Source: CBFDBT01 sp965603115
GTDB taxonomy: Bacteria; Pseudomonadota; Alphaproteobacteria; Sphingomonadales; Kordiimonadaceae
Reading direction: 5' to 3'
Assembly: GCA_965603115.1 (NCBI GenBank)
Contig: CBFDBT010000021.1
Location: forward strand, 1-24,542
Length of the DNA: 24,542 bases
Below the pieces are notes generated by a model. The model was given only the letters and a program-made list of their open reading frames with translations, did not search any database and was not told the origin of the DNA. Made by a program: the position numbers and the translations under genes. Below, one piece after another: positions 1 to 7,031 of this stretch (its first letter is position 1; each line of letters opens with the position of its first letter).

Positions 1-93
1 CAAGCTGAGCTTAGGCTCGGCGTGATAACCGCTATGGTTGGAGCGCCTTTCTTCCTGTGGATCATATATAAAACACGGGAGAGCATGCGATGA
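1..93 (+). CDS. FecCD-family ABC transporter permease, C-terminal end only
   Basis: Frame 1 is open from the window edge to a TGA at 91-93. It encodes about 30 residues ending GVITAMVGAPFFLWIIYKTR. The G-V-x-T-A-x-x-G-A-P-F-F-x-W pattern is the typical C-terminus of the FecCD/BtuC inner-membrane permeases that import iron-siderophores, heme or cobalamin. The stop overlaps the start of the next gene, an ABC ATPase, in an ATGA arrangement, which supports translational coupling of permease and ATPase. Most of the gene lies outside the window, so the substrate cannot be decided. Confidence 0.85.
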   Translation, partial: QAELRLGVITAMVGAPFFLWIIYKTRESMR

Positions 94-860
94 GCGATCT
101 CAATGTTAAAAATATAAGCCTCAAGATCAACGGCAGTGCCATTTTACAAGATGTATCTACATCGTTTAAAGCTGGTGAGTTGGTTGGCCTTATTGGCCCC
201 AATGGTGCGGGCAAAAGCAGCTTGATAAAAGTTATTCTAGGGCTTGTCGACTATGAAAGCGGGGCCATAAGCTTTGATGGCAAGCCACTTGGTGATATGA
301 CACCGCGGGAGCGCGCTAAAACACTCTCCTATTACGCCCAAGGCGCACCTGCGCACTGGCCTCTCACGGTCGAAACTATTGTTGCCCTAGGGCGCTTGCC
401 CCATATGAACCCTTGGCGCAAATTAAGTGAGCAAGACGCCGCCATCGTGCAAATGGCTTTAGAGGAGACCGATACAAGTTATCTTAAAGACCGGGCAGTT
501 ACCACACTGTCTGGCGGTGAGCGCGCGCGGGTGTTGCTCGCGAGAGTGCTAGCGACCGATGCAAAGTTCTTGATGGCCGATGAGCCTACAGCCTCGCTGG
601 ACCCAGCGCATCAATTACAAATTATGGACATCTTGAAAGACCAAGCCGCAAATGCCAAAGGGGTCTGCGTCGTGCTGCATGACCTATCACTCGCAGCGCG
701 CTACTGCGACAGGCTAATCCTTTTGCATGAAGGTAAGCTTGTGGCAGACGGTCTCCCTGAGGAAGTTCTCAGCGACGAGCGCCTAGATCAGGTCTTTGGC
801 ATAAAAGTCTCTCGTTGGAATGATGGTGAAAATTCCTTTATCTCGCCTATTAAAAGGTGA
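90..860 (+). CDS. ABC transporter ATP-binding protein (FecE/FhuC/BtuD/HmuV type)
   Basis: A 256-residue ATPase that would power import through the FecCD-type permease encoded just upstream. The Walker A motif is GPNGAGKSS near residue 36, the ABC signature LSGGE is near 142, Walker B and the D-loop are LMADEPTASLD, and the H-loop histidine sits in VVLHDLS. The length and the order of motifs fit the iron-siderophore/heme/B12 subfamily. The ATG at 90 overlaps the permease stop. The substrate is not clear from the ATPase alone: iron-siderophore or heme is most likely, cobalamin is possible. No Fur box can be placed because the operon promoter is outside the window. Confidence 0.93.
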   Translation: MSDLNVKNISLKINGSAILQDVSTSFKAGELVGLIGPNGAGKSSLIKVILGLVDYESGAISFDGKPLGDMTPRERAKTLSYYAQGAPAHWPLTVETIVALGRLPHMNPWRKLSEQDAAIVQMALEETDTSYLKDRAVTTLSGGERARVLLARVLATDAKFLMADEPTASLDPAHQLQIMDILKDQAANAKGVCVVLHDLSLAARYCDRLILLHEGKLVADGLPEEVLSDERLDQVFGIKVSRWNDGENSFISPIKR

Positions 861-888
861 TATAAACTCTGAAAAGAGGGAAATGCCA

Positions 889-1101
889 ATGACTGACATT
901 CTACTCTATTCCACCATCACCTGCCCGCTTTGTGACCATAGTGAAAAAGAGGTAATGCCAACGCACGCCTGTCAATATTTCTACGACTGCAAAGGATGCA
1001 AAGCACTTTTAAAACCCTTATCTGGGGATTGCTGTGTCTTTTGCTCATATGGTGATGTTGCCTGCCCACCTATCCAAGAAGACAAGAGCTGCTGTTCATA
1101 A
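889..1101 (+). CDS. GDCCVxC-type small cysteine-rich protein
   Basis: A 70-residue protein containing CPLCDHS, YDCKGCKALLKP and GDCCVFCSYGDVACPPIQ, ending in KSCCS. The GDCCVFCSYG block is the hallmark of a small conserved bacterial family with no established function. The cysteine pairs suggest a metal-binding, perhaps zinc-ribbon-like, cytoplasmic protein. I prefer the ATG at 889 because an AGAGGG Shine-Dalgarno at 875-880 is 8 bases away. The in-frame ATG at 883 is too close, and a longer frame running back to 820 would overlap the ABC ATPase. The gene starts 28 bases after the ATPase stop and probably shares its mRNA. It ends 10 bases from the convergent alkB end. Confidence 0.8.
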   Translation: MTDILLYSTITCPLCDHSEKEVMPTHACQYFYDCKGCKALLKPLSGDCCVFCSYGDVACPPIQEDKSCCS

Positions 1102-1111
1102 TTCATTTGAT

Positions 1112-2296
1112 TTATTCTGCGGCCACCGCCTCAGCATCCATGTCTGGATGATGATATTTGGCAAAAGCTTTATCGCGGTAACTCTCTTTGATATAGGCTT
1201 TTTCCATATCATACCCCACTTGTTTAGCGAGCAATGGATCTACCACACGGAACCAAAGTGGTGGCATCCAAGCCAGTAGATACATAGTGAAATACCCGTA
1301 AGGTAGCTGCGGGCTGGAATCAAAATGTCGTAGACACTGATAAGGCCGCTCCGCATGGGCATGGTGATCACTGTGGCGCTGTAAGTGGAACAGCAAAATA
1401 TTTGATAGGATATGGTTCGCATTCCAACTGTGATGCGGTTGCACACGCTCATATTTACCATCAGCGCGTTTTTCCCGAATAAGCCCGTAATGTTCAATAT
1501 AATTAGCACTCGAGAGCATCAAGTTGGCAAACAAAGCCGCTCCCAAAAGGAAAGGCAACAAATACCAGCCAAAGGCGTATATGATGGCCCCATACATAGC
1601 AAAGGTCAAAGACCAGTTCTGGATGAGTTCATTTTCCAAGCTGAAAGCAGACTTACCCGACCGCTTGAGCCGCTTATTTTCAATATCCCATGCACGTGCA
1701 TAACCACCCGGTAATTCATGCATGGTAAAGGCATAGAAATTTTGTCCCATTTTGCTTGTGGCACTGTCTCCGTCAGTTGCTACCTGTACGTGATGGCCCA
1801 AATTATGCTCAATACGGAAATGCCCCATAAAGCTAATAGACAGGAAAAGTCGCGCAAAGAAACGAGAAAGCGCATCGCGTCTGTGACCGGTTTCATGACC
1901 AGCGTTTAAACTGCCACCCAGCATCATGCCAGCACCAAGAGTAGTGGCAATATAGCCCATCGTACTAAGCTCAGTACTGGCTATAAACCAAGCATTAAAT
2001 ACCCAAGAAAAATAGATAAGCGGTACGCTGGCAAATACGATCCAGCTATAAAATTTATCATCCCGAAGAGGGCCAATGGCCTCCCGCGGAGGATTGTGTG
2101 TATCTAGGCCAAACAGGTTTTCACACATCGGGACAAGAGCGTAAAAAAACCCGAAGCCAAACCATAAGGCAAGTTCATTGCCTGTTTGCCAATATAACCA
2201 TATTGCAAAAACAGGTACTAGAGACGAAAAAGTTGCACTCGCCCACATATATTTTTTCGGATCAAAATAAGATTCTGATGCTGTCTCATTAGCCAT
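1112..2296 (-). CDS. alkB: alkane 1-monooxygenase (AlkB-type membrane diiron hydroxylase)
   Basis: A 394-residue integral membrane non-heme diiron enzyme that hydroxylates the terminal carbon of medium-chain n-alkanes using O2 and electrons from rubredoxin. All AlkB histidine boxes are present: HETGH at residues 134-138, EHNLGHH at 163-169 and LQRHSDHHA at 305-313. The AlkB signature NYIEHYGL is at 265-272. Several hydrophobic segments surround these boxes. The start at 2296 is preceded by a GGGGAAG ribosome site. A longer frame reaches 2362 but has no support. No rubredoxin is fused to the C-terminus and none is encoded nearby, so the electron donor must be elsewhere. A divergent tetR gene and a palindrome at 2411-2428 suggest local repression. 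The family also includes xylene monooxygenases, but these motifs favour AlkB. Confidence 0.95.
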   Translation of the reverse strand: MANETASESYFDPKKYMWASATFSSLVPVFAIWLYWQTGNELALWFGFGFFYALVPMCENLFGLDTHNPPREAIGPLRDDKFYSWIVFASVPLIYFSWVFNAWFIASTELSTMGYIATTLGAGMMLGGSLNAGHETGHRRDALSRFFARLFLSISFMGHFRIEHNLGHHVQVATDGDSATSKMGQNFYAFTMHELPGGYARAWDIENKRLKRSGKSAFSLENELIQNWSLTFAMYGAIIYAFGWYLLPFLLGAALFANLMLSSANYIEHYGLIREKRADGKYERVQPHHSWNANHILSNILLFHLQRHSDHHAHAERPYQCLRHFDSSPQLPYGYFTMYLLAWMPPLWFRVVDPLLAKQVGYDMEKAYIKESYRDKAFAKYHHPDMDAEAVAAE

Positions 2297-2398
2297 ATCA
2301 CTTCCCCTAGGTTTTAAAATCCCCGTCCCGTTTGGGCCCCCATCTAGAAGCTGCAAACACATTCAGCACCGCAACCTCCCCAAAACAGAACTAAATTA

Positions 2399-2427
2399 AA
2401 AATGCACACTATTGATAAATTTGTCAA
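2399..2427 (-). promoter_or_regulatory. predicted alkB promoter, -35 inside the palindrome
   Basis: On the minus strand TTGACA (2422-2427) is followed after 17 bases by CATTTT (2399-2404), a perfect -35 with a weak -10. It would leave a leader of about 95 bases before the alkB ATG. The -35 forms the right half of the 18-bp palindrome. Confidence 0.45.
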
Positions 2428-2428
2428 T
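2411..2428. promoter_or_regulatory. 18-bp palindrome, candidate TetR operator
   Basis: ATTGATAAATTTGTCAAT pairs in 8 of 9 positions around its centre. It lies between the divergent alkB and tetR genes. It overlaps the TTGACA -35 of alkB on one strand and the TTGTCA -35 of tetR on the other, which suits a repressor that controls both genes. The assignment to the neighbouring TetR protein is inferred from position. Confidence 0.6.
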
Positions 2429-2450
2429 AATTATGATAGATGTTTACACT
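2421..2450 (+). promoter_or_regulatory. predicted tetR promoter
   Basis: TTGTCA (2421-2426), an 18-base spacer and TACACT (2445-2450) give a reasonable sigma70 promoter about 75 bases before the tetR start. Its -35 is within the palindrome at 2411-2428, so autoregulation is likely. Confidence 0.4.
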
Positions 2451-2532
2451 AAGATATGGCACTATACATTCTTACGCTATTGGGGTAGGTGTTAAGCATC
2501 TGAAATATTTTACTTTTATTGACCGGATAGTG

Positions 2533-3150
2533 ATGAATACCCAAGTTATACAAAGGCGGATGGCACCAGAGAAAAGACGCGAGCAACTCCTTGATGTTGC
2601 AATAGATCTGTGTGCACACAAGGGAATCGGCGAAACCAAACACGCTGATGTTGCAGCAGTAGCTGGCGTTAGTGTGGCCACAACATTTGTCTATTTCCCA
2701 ACCCGCAATGACTTTGTGTCGGATGTGCTCGACCATTTAGGAAAAGAGCTATTAACACTCCTTGACTGGTCGCCCTATGAGGGATTGCCAGTACATGAAA
2801 TATTATCCCGCATGGCATGGCGCTTGTTGGAAAGGGTTGATACGCACCCAAGCTATATGCGCATGATGCTGGTTTGGGGTACGCAATTTTCACCAAACAT
2901 ACGACAAAAATATCTGGCCTTTCTGGATAAAGAGCTCGATGCCCTTATGCTGCTCTTAAATGAGAAAGCCGCCCGCAACCCAAACTCGCAAGGTCAGTCA
3001 GAGCGACCCGTGGGGCGTGATGATGCCCGCATCCTTCACAGTGCAACAAACGCTCTTGTGCAAATGAAGTTGGATGGCGCTGAAGACGCCAGACTAGCGC
3101 GGTTCATTGATCATACAATCGCTGTCGTGCTCGCTTACAGATCGGACTAA
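2533..3150 (+). CDS. TetR/AcrR family transcriptional regulator
   Basis: A protein of about 205 residues with an N-terminal TetR-type helix-turn-helix. The sequence runs through REQLLDVAIDLCAHKGI, then DVAAVAGVSVATTFVYFPTRNDF, the usual recognition helix and F/Y-F-x-x-K/R-x-D/E pattern near residues 15-62. The remainder is a helical ligand-binding and dimerisation domain. I chose the ATG at 2533 because the upstream extension to 2440 is not conserved-looking and runs into the predicted promoter. The ribosome site is weak, and another ATG lies nine codons on. The gene is divergent from alkB with the palindrome between them, so it probably senses alkanes, fatty acids or acyl-CoA and represses the alkane genes. 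The ligand is not visible from sequence. Confidence 0.88.
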   Translation: MNTQVIQRRMAPEKRREQLLDVAIDLCAHKGIGETKHADVAAVAGVSVATTFVYFPTRNDFVSDVLDHLGKELLTLLDWSPYEGLPVHEILSRMAWRLLERVDTHPSYMRMMLVWGTQFSPNIRQKYLAFLDKELDALMLLLNEKAARNPNSQGQSERPVGRDDARILHSATNALVQMKLDGAEDARLARFIDHTIAVVLAYRSD

Positions 3151-3202
3151 ATTAGCAACAATAACTTACCCCTAATAAGAATCGTACCGCATCCTTAAAG
3201 CT

Positions 3203-4699
3203 TTACTTATAGATAAATACCGGATCGTCCAAATTAACTTTTGGCAATTCTTTTTCTTCAGCCCAATAGTCTTGCGTATGTTGCCACTCTGACGTATCCC
3301 CCCGCTTTGGGAATAAGTCCATAGAGCGCAAGAGATATCCGGGGTTAAAATCTTCCGGATCACCCCATGGCAAGAGAGGCATATTTTTATCTAGAGGCTT
3401 AACTGTGACCTCATTTACATTCATCTCCTGCATATGATTAAGAAGGCGACATACAAAATCGCTAACCAAATCTACTCTTAGCGTCCAACTGGCTCTAAAG
3501 TAGCCCATAATCCAAGCCATGTTGGGCATATCTGTGAACATCATACCGCGGTATGTAATTGTGTCCGCAAAATCAAGCGGCTTATCATCAATCGAAAATT
3601 TAATCCCGCCCAATACACTAAGATTAAAGCCTGTCGCCGTCATGACGATATCAGCCTCCAGTTCCTTGCCAGACTTTAACGCTATGCCATTTTCGGTGAA
3701 TTTTTCAATCTCATCTGTGACCATTGTCGCTTTACCGGATGTGATACCCTGAAAGAGGTCGCCGTCAGGGACAAAGGCGATACGCTGGCGCCAAGGCCTG
3801 TATTTTGGCGTGAAGTGGGTTTCCATATCATAATCTTCGCCTAAAAAGGCACGCACACCCGCAAGCAACTCTTCTTTTGCGGCTTCAGGGTTTTCTTTTG
3901 AAACTTTAGTAAACTCGGCTTGATCATGCAGAATTTGTCTACGGGTAATTTCATGGATCCAATCTTCATCAATTTCAAGCACACGTAACTGATCAGCAAG
4001 TTCGTTTTCATTCTTGGCAGGGATAAAATAGGTTGGCGAGCGTTGCAGCACCGTGACATGTTCGCAGTCCCCTGCAATCGCGGGCACAAGAGTTGCCGCT
4101 GTAGCGCCAGAGCCAATCACAATGACCTTTTTGTCTTTATAGTCAAAACCCTCAGGCCAAGTTTGCGGGTGAATAATATCTCCCTTAAAATCATCCATGC
4201 CCGGCCAATCAGGCGTATAACCTTTTGCGTGCTCATAGTAGCCTTGGCACATCCAGAGGAAATTGGCGGTAAAGCGGACCATCTCCCCCGTTTCTTTGCG
4301 CTTGGCAGTAAGTGTCCATAGCTTATCTTGGCTCGACCAATTAGCCGAAATGATCTCATGGTTATAACGGATATGCTCAGCAAGCTTTCCGTCTTCTATA
4401 ACCTCCCCCATATAATCGAGAATTTCTTGACCGCTAGCAATTGGCGCCCCTACCCACGGCTTAAATCGATAGCCAAAGGTATAGAGATCACTATCAGAAC
4501 GCACACCGGGATAACGGTGCATCAGCCAAGTGCCGCCAAAACTTTCAAGACCCTCTAAAACACAAAAGCTTTTGTCCGAGCATTGCTCTTGAAGATGGTA
4601 AGCCGCCCCAATGCCAGAGATACCCGCTCCAACGATTAAAACATCGAAATGTTCAACCTTTAATGAAGATGAGTTTTGTGGCGTTTGTGGTGCTGACAT
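3203..4699 (-). CDS. flavin-containing monooxygenase, AlmA/Baeyer-Villiger type
   Basis: A 498-residue FAD- and NADPH-dependent monooxygenase. The N-terminal FAD Rossmann motif is GAGISG (residues 24-29) in DVLIVGAGISGIGAAYHL. The Baeyer-Villiger fingerprint FxGxxxHxxxWP matches exactly at 171-182 (FKGDIIHPQTWP). The second dinucleotide motif GSGATA is at 196-201, and ATGFN lies before the C-terminal part. GGTWxxxRYPGVRSDSD also fits this group. Length and style resemble AlmA, the long-chain alkane monooxygenase of Acinetobacter and Alcanivorax, and the context next to alkB supports alkane or ketone oxidation. Other Baeyer-Villiger enzymes cannot be excluded. GGGGGAA stands 8 bases before the ATG. 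The gene converges with tetR, 52 bases apart, and diverges from the nitroreductase. Confidence 0.88.
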   Translation of the reverse strand: MSAPQTPQNSSSLKVEHFDVLIVGAGISGIGAAYHLQEQCSDKSFCVLEGLESFGGTWLMHRYPGVRSDSDLYTFGYRFKPWVGAPIASGQEILDYMGEVIEDGKLAEHIRYNHEIISANWSSQDKLWTLTAKRKETGEMVRFTANFLWMCQGYYEHAKGYTPDWPGMDDFKGDIIHPQTWPEGFDYKDKKVIVIGSGATAATLVPAIAGDCEHVTVLQRSPTYFIPAKNENELADQLRVLEIDEDWIHEITRRQILHDQAEFTKVSKENPEAAKEELLAGVRAFLGEDYDMETHFTPKYRPWRQRIAFVPDGDLFQGITSGKATMVTDEIEKFTENGIALKSGKELEADIVMTATGFNLSVLGGIKFSIDDKPLDFADTITYRGMMFTDMPNMAWIMGYFRASWTLRVDLVSDFVCRLLNHMQEMNVNEVTVKPLDKNMPLLPWGDPEDFNPGYLLRSMDLFPKRGDTSEWQHTQDYWAEEKELPKVNLDDPVFIYK

Positions 4700-4813
4700 G
4701 ATAGTTCCCCCAAGATTAATTAAATAGCTACCTTTGACAAGGAAGCAGAAACACCCCTACTTGCTATGTATCATCTCATCACCACTACGGCAAGCCACCC
4801 GCTGACTATCTGT

Positions 4814-4842
4814 TTGACAATCGCTTGACCGGACACCATTCT
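4814..4842 (+). promoter_or_regulatory. possible nitroreductase promoter
   Basis: TTGACA at 4814-4819 is followed after 17 bases by CATTCT at 4837-4842. The -35 is perfect and the -10 poor. It is followed immediately by the dyad at 4853-4869, which would then lie in the initial transcribed region. Confidence 0.3.
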
Positions 4843-4852
4843 GCTCACGATG

Positions 4853-4869
4853 AAACCTCATAGAGGTTT
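4853..4869. promoter_or_regulatory. 17-bp perfect dyad AAACCTC-ATA-GAGGTTT
   Basis: Two perfect 7-bp arms with a 3-base centre lie 32 bases before the nitroreductase ATG and just after a possible promoter. Size and symmetry suit a dimeric repressor acting as a roadblock. It differs from the alkB palindrome, so a different regulator is likely. The regulator is not identified. Confidence 0.45.
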
Positions 4870-4901
4870 ATGGTTTCCTTTAATATTTAGTGGAGTGATT
4901 A

Positions 4902-5591
4902 ATGAAATTTTCTGAATTTGCCGTCTCGCGTCGCAGCATCCGTGGCTATAAAAAGAAACCAATTCCCAAAGCTGTGATGGACGAAATTATCTCAGCGGCA
5001 AAGTGGGCTCCATCTTCAATGAACACTCAGCCTTGGCATCTGCATGTGGTAAGTGGCGACGCACTGGATAAAATTCGTGAGGGCAATTCCAATAATATGA
5101 TGAGCGGGGTCCCACCAAAAAGGGATTTTCCGATGAAAGAGGCCTATGAAGGCCTTCACCGTCAACGGCAAATTGAGATTGCTGTACAATTGTTTGAGGC
5201 CATGGGCATTGAACGCGATGACAAAGAACGCCGCATGGACTGGGTGATGCGAGGCTTCCGTCAATTTGATGCGCCAGTGTCGGTCGTATTGACCTATGAC
5301 AAAAACTTAGAGCCCGCCGCCATCAGTCAGTTTGATCTGGGGGCCATTTCATATGGGCTTGTACTAGCCGCGTGGGAGCATGGCATCGGTAGCGTGATCA
5401 ATGGTCAAGGCATCATGCAATCCGATGTAGTGCGCGAGCACGCCAATATCCCCGATGATCAAAATATCATGATCTGTATTGCCATGGGCTATCCCGACGA
5501 AAGTTTTTCAGCCAATGATGTAAAGTCCCGCCGCGCTGACAACGATGATTTTGTCACCTACATCGGCTTCGACGAACCCAACGAAGAATGA
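4902..5591 (+). CDS. nitroreductase family FMN-dependent oxidoreductase
   Basis: A 229-residue NfsB/NfnB-fold flavoprotein that would use NAD(P)H to reduce nitro compounds, quinones or another electron-poor substrate. It begins with SRRSIRGYKKKPIP, the FMN-phosphate binding Arg-rich start of the family. WAPSSMNTQPWHLHVV follows at about residues 36-50, and the C-terminal half has GAISYGLVLAAWEHGIGS and IMICIAMGYPDE, the usual FMN-binding glycine-rich and GYP elements. The start follows a GGAG-like site. It is divergent from the AlmA-type gene with a 202-bp intergenic region that holds a strong dyad. A role in alkane catabolism is possible from position only; the true substrate is unknown. Confidence 0.92.
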   Translation: MKFSEFAVSRRSIRGYKKKPIPKAVMDEIISAAKWAPSSMNTQPWHLHVVSGDALDKIREGNSNNMMSGVPPKRDFPMKEAYEGLHRQRQIEIAVQLFEAMGIERDDKERRMDWVMRGFRQFDAPVSVVLTYDKNLEPAAISQFDLGAISYGLVLAAWEHGIGSVINGQGIMQSDVVREHANIPDDQNIMICIAMGYPDESFSANDVKSRRADNDDFVTYIGFDEPNEE

Positions 5592-5662
5592 CAGATTAAG
5601 CTGATACACCCAGAGCAGAACAGTAAATATAAATTGACGACTGTTTTCCTTCCGCTCTAAGC

Positions 5663-5672
5663 TTAGGCCTAA
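5663..5672. repeat. 10-bp palindrome TTAGGCCTAA
   Basis: A perfect short palindrome in the 137-bp gap between the nitroreductase and the VOC gene. It could be a small operator, but its length makes chance occurrence plausible. No convincing promoter could be fixed beside it. Confidence 0.25.
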
Positions 5673-5728
5673 CCATAAATGGGCTAAACGTGTTCCTTGG
5701 CCATAATTACCTTATTAGGAGAAACTAG

Positions 5729-6100
5729 ATGATTGGATATATAACAATTGGCGTTGCAAATATGGAACGGGCCAAGAAATTTTACAGTGATCTATTTGCC
5801 GATTACGATGCCAAGGTGCTCGTCGATATGGAGCGTATCGCCATGATTGGTAAATCCATGAATGAGCCTATGGTTGCCGTCTGCATCCCGTTTGACGAAG
5901 GCGACCCTCACCCAGGAAACGGTAACATGATTGCTTTTCCAGCGGGCTCGAAAGAAGCCGCAGACAAGCTGTATCATAAGGCCATTGAGCTCGGGGCAAC
6001 CTGTGAAGGTGAGCCCGGCCAGCGCATCCCTGATGTTTTTTACGGTGCCTATGTACGGGATCTAGACGGTAACAAGCTTGCCTTTTTCGATTTTGGCTAA
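5729..6100 (+). CDS. VOC family (glyoxalase/bleomycin-resistance fold) protein
   Basis: A 123-residue single vicinal-oxygen-chelate protein. It opens with GYITIGVANMERAKKFYSDLF, the first beta-alpha-beta unit, and closes with FYGAYVRDLDGNKLAFFDFG, the typical end of the second unit including the D-P/L-D-G-N turn. Family members are dioxygenases, isomerases, glyoxalase-like enzymes or metal-thiol resistance proteins. The expected N-terminal metal histidine is not obvious, so the activity cannot be named. TTAGGAGAAA lies just before the ATG. The gene is monocistronic, closed by the hairpin at 6129-6148. Confidence 0.88.
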   Translation: MIGYITIGVANMERAKKFYSDLFADYDAKVLVDMERIAMIGKSMNEPMVAVCIPFDEGDPHPGNGNMIAFPAGSKEAADKLYHKAIELGATCEGEPGQRIPDVFYGAYVRDLDGNKLAFFDFG

Positions 6101-6128
6101 TGTCTCTAACACTTGATTAAAATGGGGT

Positions 6129-6148
6129 AAGGCGGCACTTGCCGCCTT
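6129..6148 (+). terminator. hairpin terminator after the VOC gene
   Basis: AAGGCGGCA and TGCCGCCTT form a 9-bp GC-rich stem around two bases; in practice 7-8 pairs with a small loop. The tract that follows is only moderately T-rich (cattctaatct). It lies 28 bases after the VOC stop. Confidence 0.7.
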
Positions 6149-6159
6149 CATTCTAATCT

Positions 6160-6275
6160 CCCCCGAGCAGCACATCATCATGTGCCCACACAACATAATG
6201 AATAGCCAACCCAGCACGAGATAGAGCACTCACTGTGAGCAGATAAAATGGCCTTACCTCATGCACGGGTGCACA
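6160..6275. repeat. intergenic stretch with several short palindromes
   Basis: Between the VOC terminator and the convergent PAS gene end are GCACAT-CATC-ATGTGC, CTCAC-T-GTGAG and TGCAC-GG-GTGCA (6262-6273). I see no ORF or promoter here. The arms are short, so functional meaning is uncertain. The last one resembles the palindrome at 24204-24219. Confidence 0.3.
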
Positions 6276-6307
6276 AAGGCGTGATATAGGTTAGTGAAAG
6301 TGTTTGC

Positions 6308-6892
6308 TTATGATCCAAAGCCGACAAAAGATTTATTTGATGTCGTTGGGTCAAAAATCATCATTGCCAAGAACATATCTGGAAAATCACGCTCTCCGCT
6401 TCTCAACGGGAGGTTAATGTCCATACACTGAATGAATTCCTTGTCGACGAAATTAAGGCTATAATACTCTACCAATGGCGCACCGTGCTCAGAAATATAT
6501 TTAATGTTCTCCATCCAGAACTCTAATGCATTTTCGTCACCATATTCGTCGATGTACTTACCTGTTAGCTCAACACCCAATGCAGCTACAATTGTATCAC
6601 CACAAAATGTCGTTAACCAGCGGTTGTCCTCAGTTAGCTTATAAAGCATCATATGCGAACCATGTTCGGCTAAATCTTTAAAACTAAATTCTTTACGTAA
6701 CGGGACACCTTTTGCTGCTACGGCTTTTTCATGCCATAGCTCTATCATAGCCAAGCCCTTAGAGGATTGAATAAGTTTTTTAAATTCCAGCCAATGCTCT
6801 TCATTTGGCAAGCAATCTAAATAAGATGGACCCTTCAAAGCTTTATAACCATTATATGCTGTATTTAATAGTTTTTCTGTCAATCCTTCCAC
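6308..6892 (-). CDS. PAS_5-type domain protein
   Basis: About 191-194 residues. The middle part matches the PAS_5 pattern common in alphaproteobacteria: a W-H-E-K-A segment, then RKEFSFKDLAEHGSHMMLYKL, WLTTFCGDTIVAALGVELTGKYIDEY, and a C-terminal strand with LPLRSGERDFPDMFLAMMIF. No output domain is attached, so it may be a stand-alone sensor or partner protein. The start is uncertain: GTG at 6892 has GAGGAA almost touching it, while TTG at 6883 has the same site 9 bases away and is a better-spaced choice. There is no in-frame ATG near the beginning. The gene lies downstream of, and on the same strand as, the copper operon with 139 bases between. Confidence 0.8.
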   Translation of the reverse strand: MEGLTEKLLNTAYNGYKALKGPSYLDCLPNEEHWLEFKKLIQSSKGLAMIELWHEKAVAAKGVPLRKEFSFKDLAEHGSHMMLYKLTEDNRWLTTFCGDTIVAALGVELTGKYIDEYGDENALEFWMENIKYISEHGAPLVEYYSLNFVDKEFIQCMDINLPLRSGERDFPDMFLAMMIFDPTTSNKSFVGFGS

Positions 6893-7031
6893 TTCCTCAT
6901 CCCAATGCTAACATGTGTATTTATAACCAAAATTTAATATATGAGGCATATTGTCCTAATATTAAGTAAAGATTGCGTTAATGTCTCCCTCAACAATAGA
7001 AACGTCAAATTTAAGCACAATTAGTGGCCGA

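Noticed and set aside
1034..1279. 81-codon plus-strand frame across the ends of the GDCCVxC and alkB genes
   Set aside because: It overlaps two well-supported genes out of frame and has no coding character.
2297..2362. N-terminal extension of AlkB by 22 residues
   Set aside because: There is no ribosome site for it, the extra residues do not look like AlkB, and the ATG at 2296 has a strong GGGGAAG site.
2440..2532. Longer TetR start at 2440
   Set aside because: It would begin inside the predicted promoter, and the added 31 residues do not resemble a TetR N-terminus.
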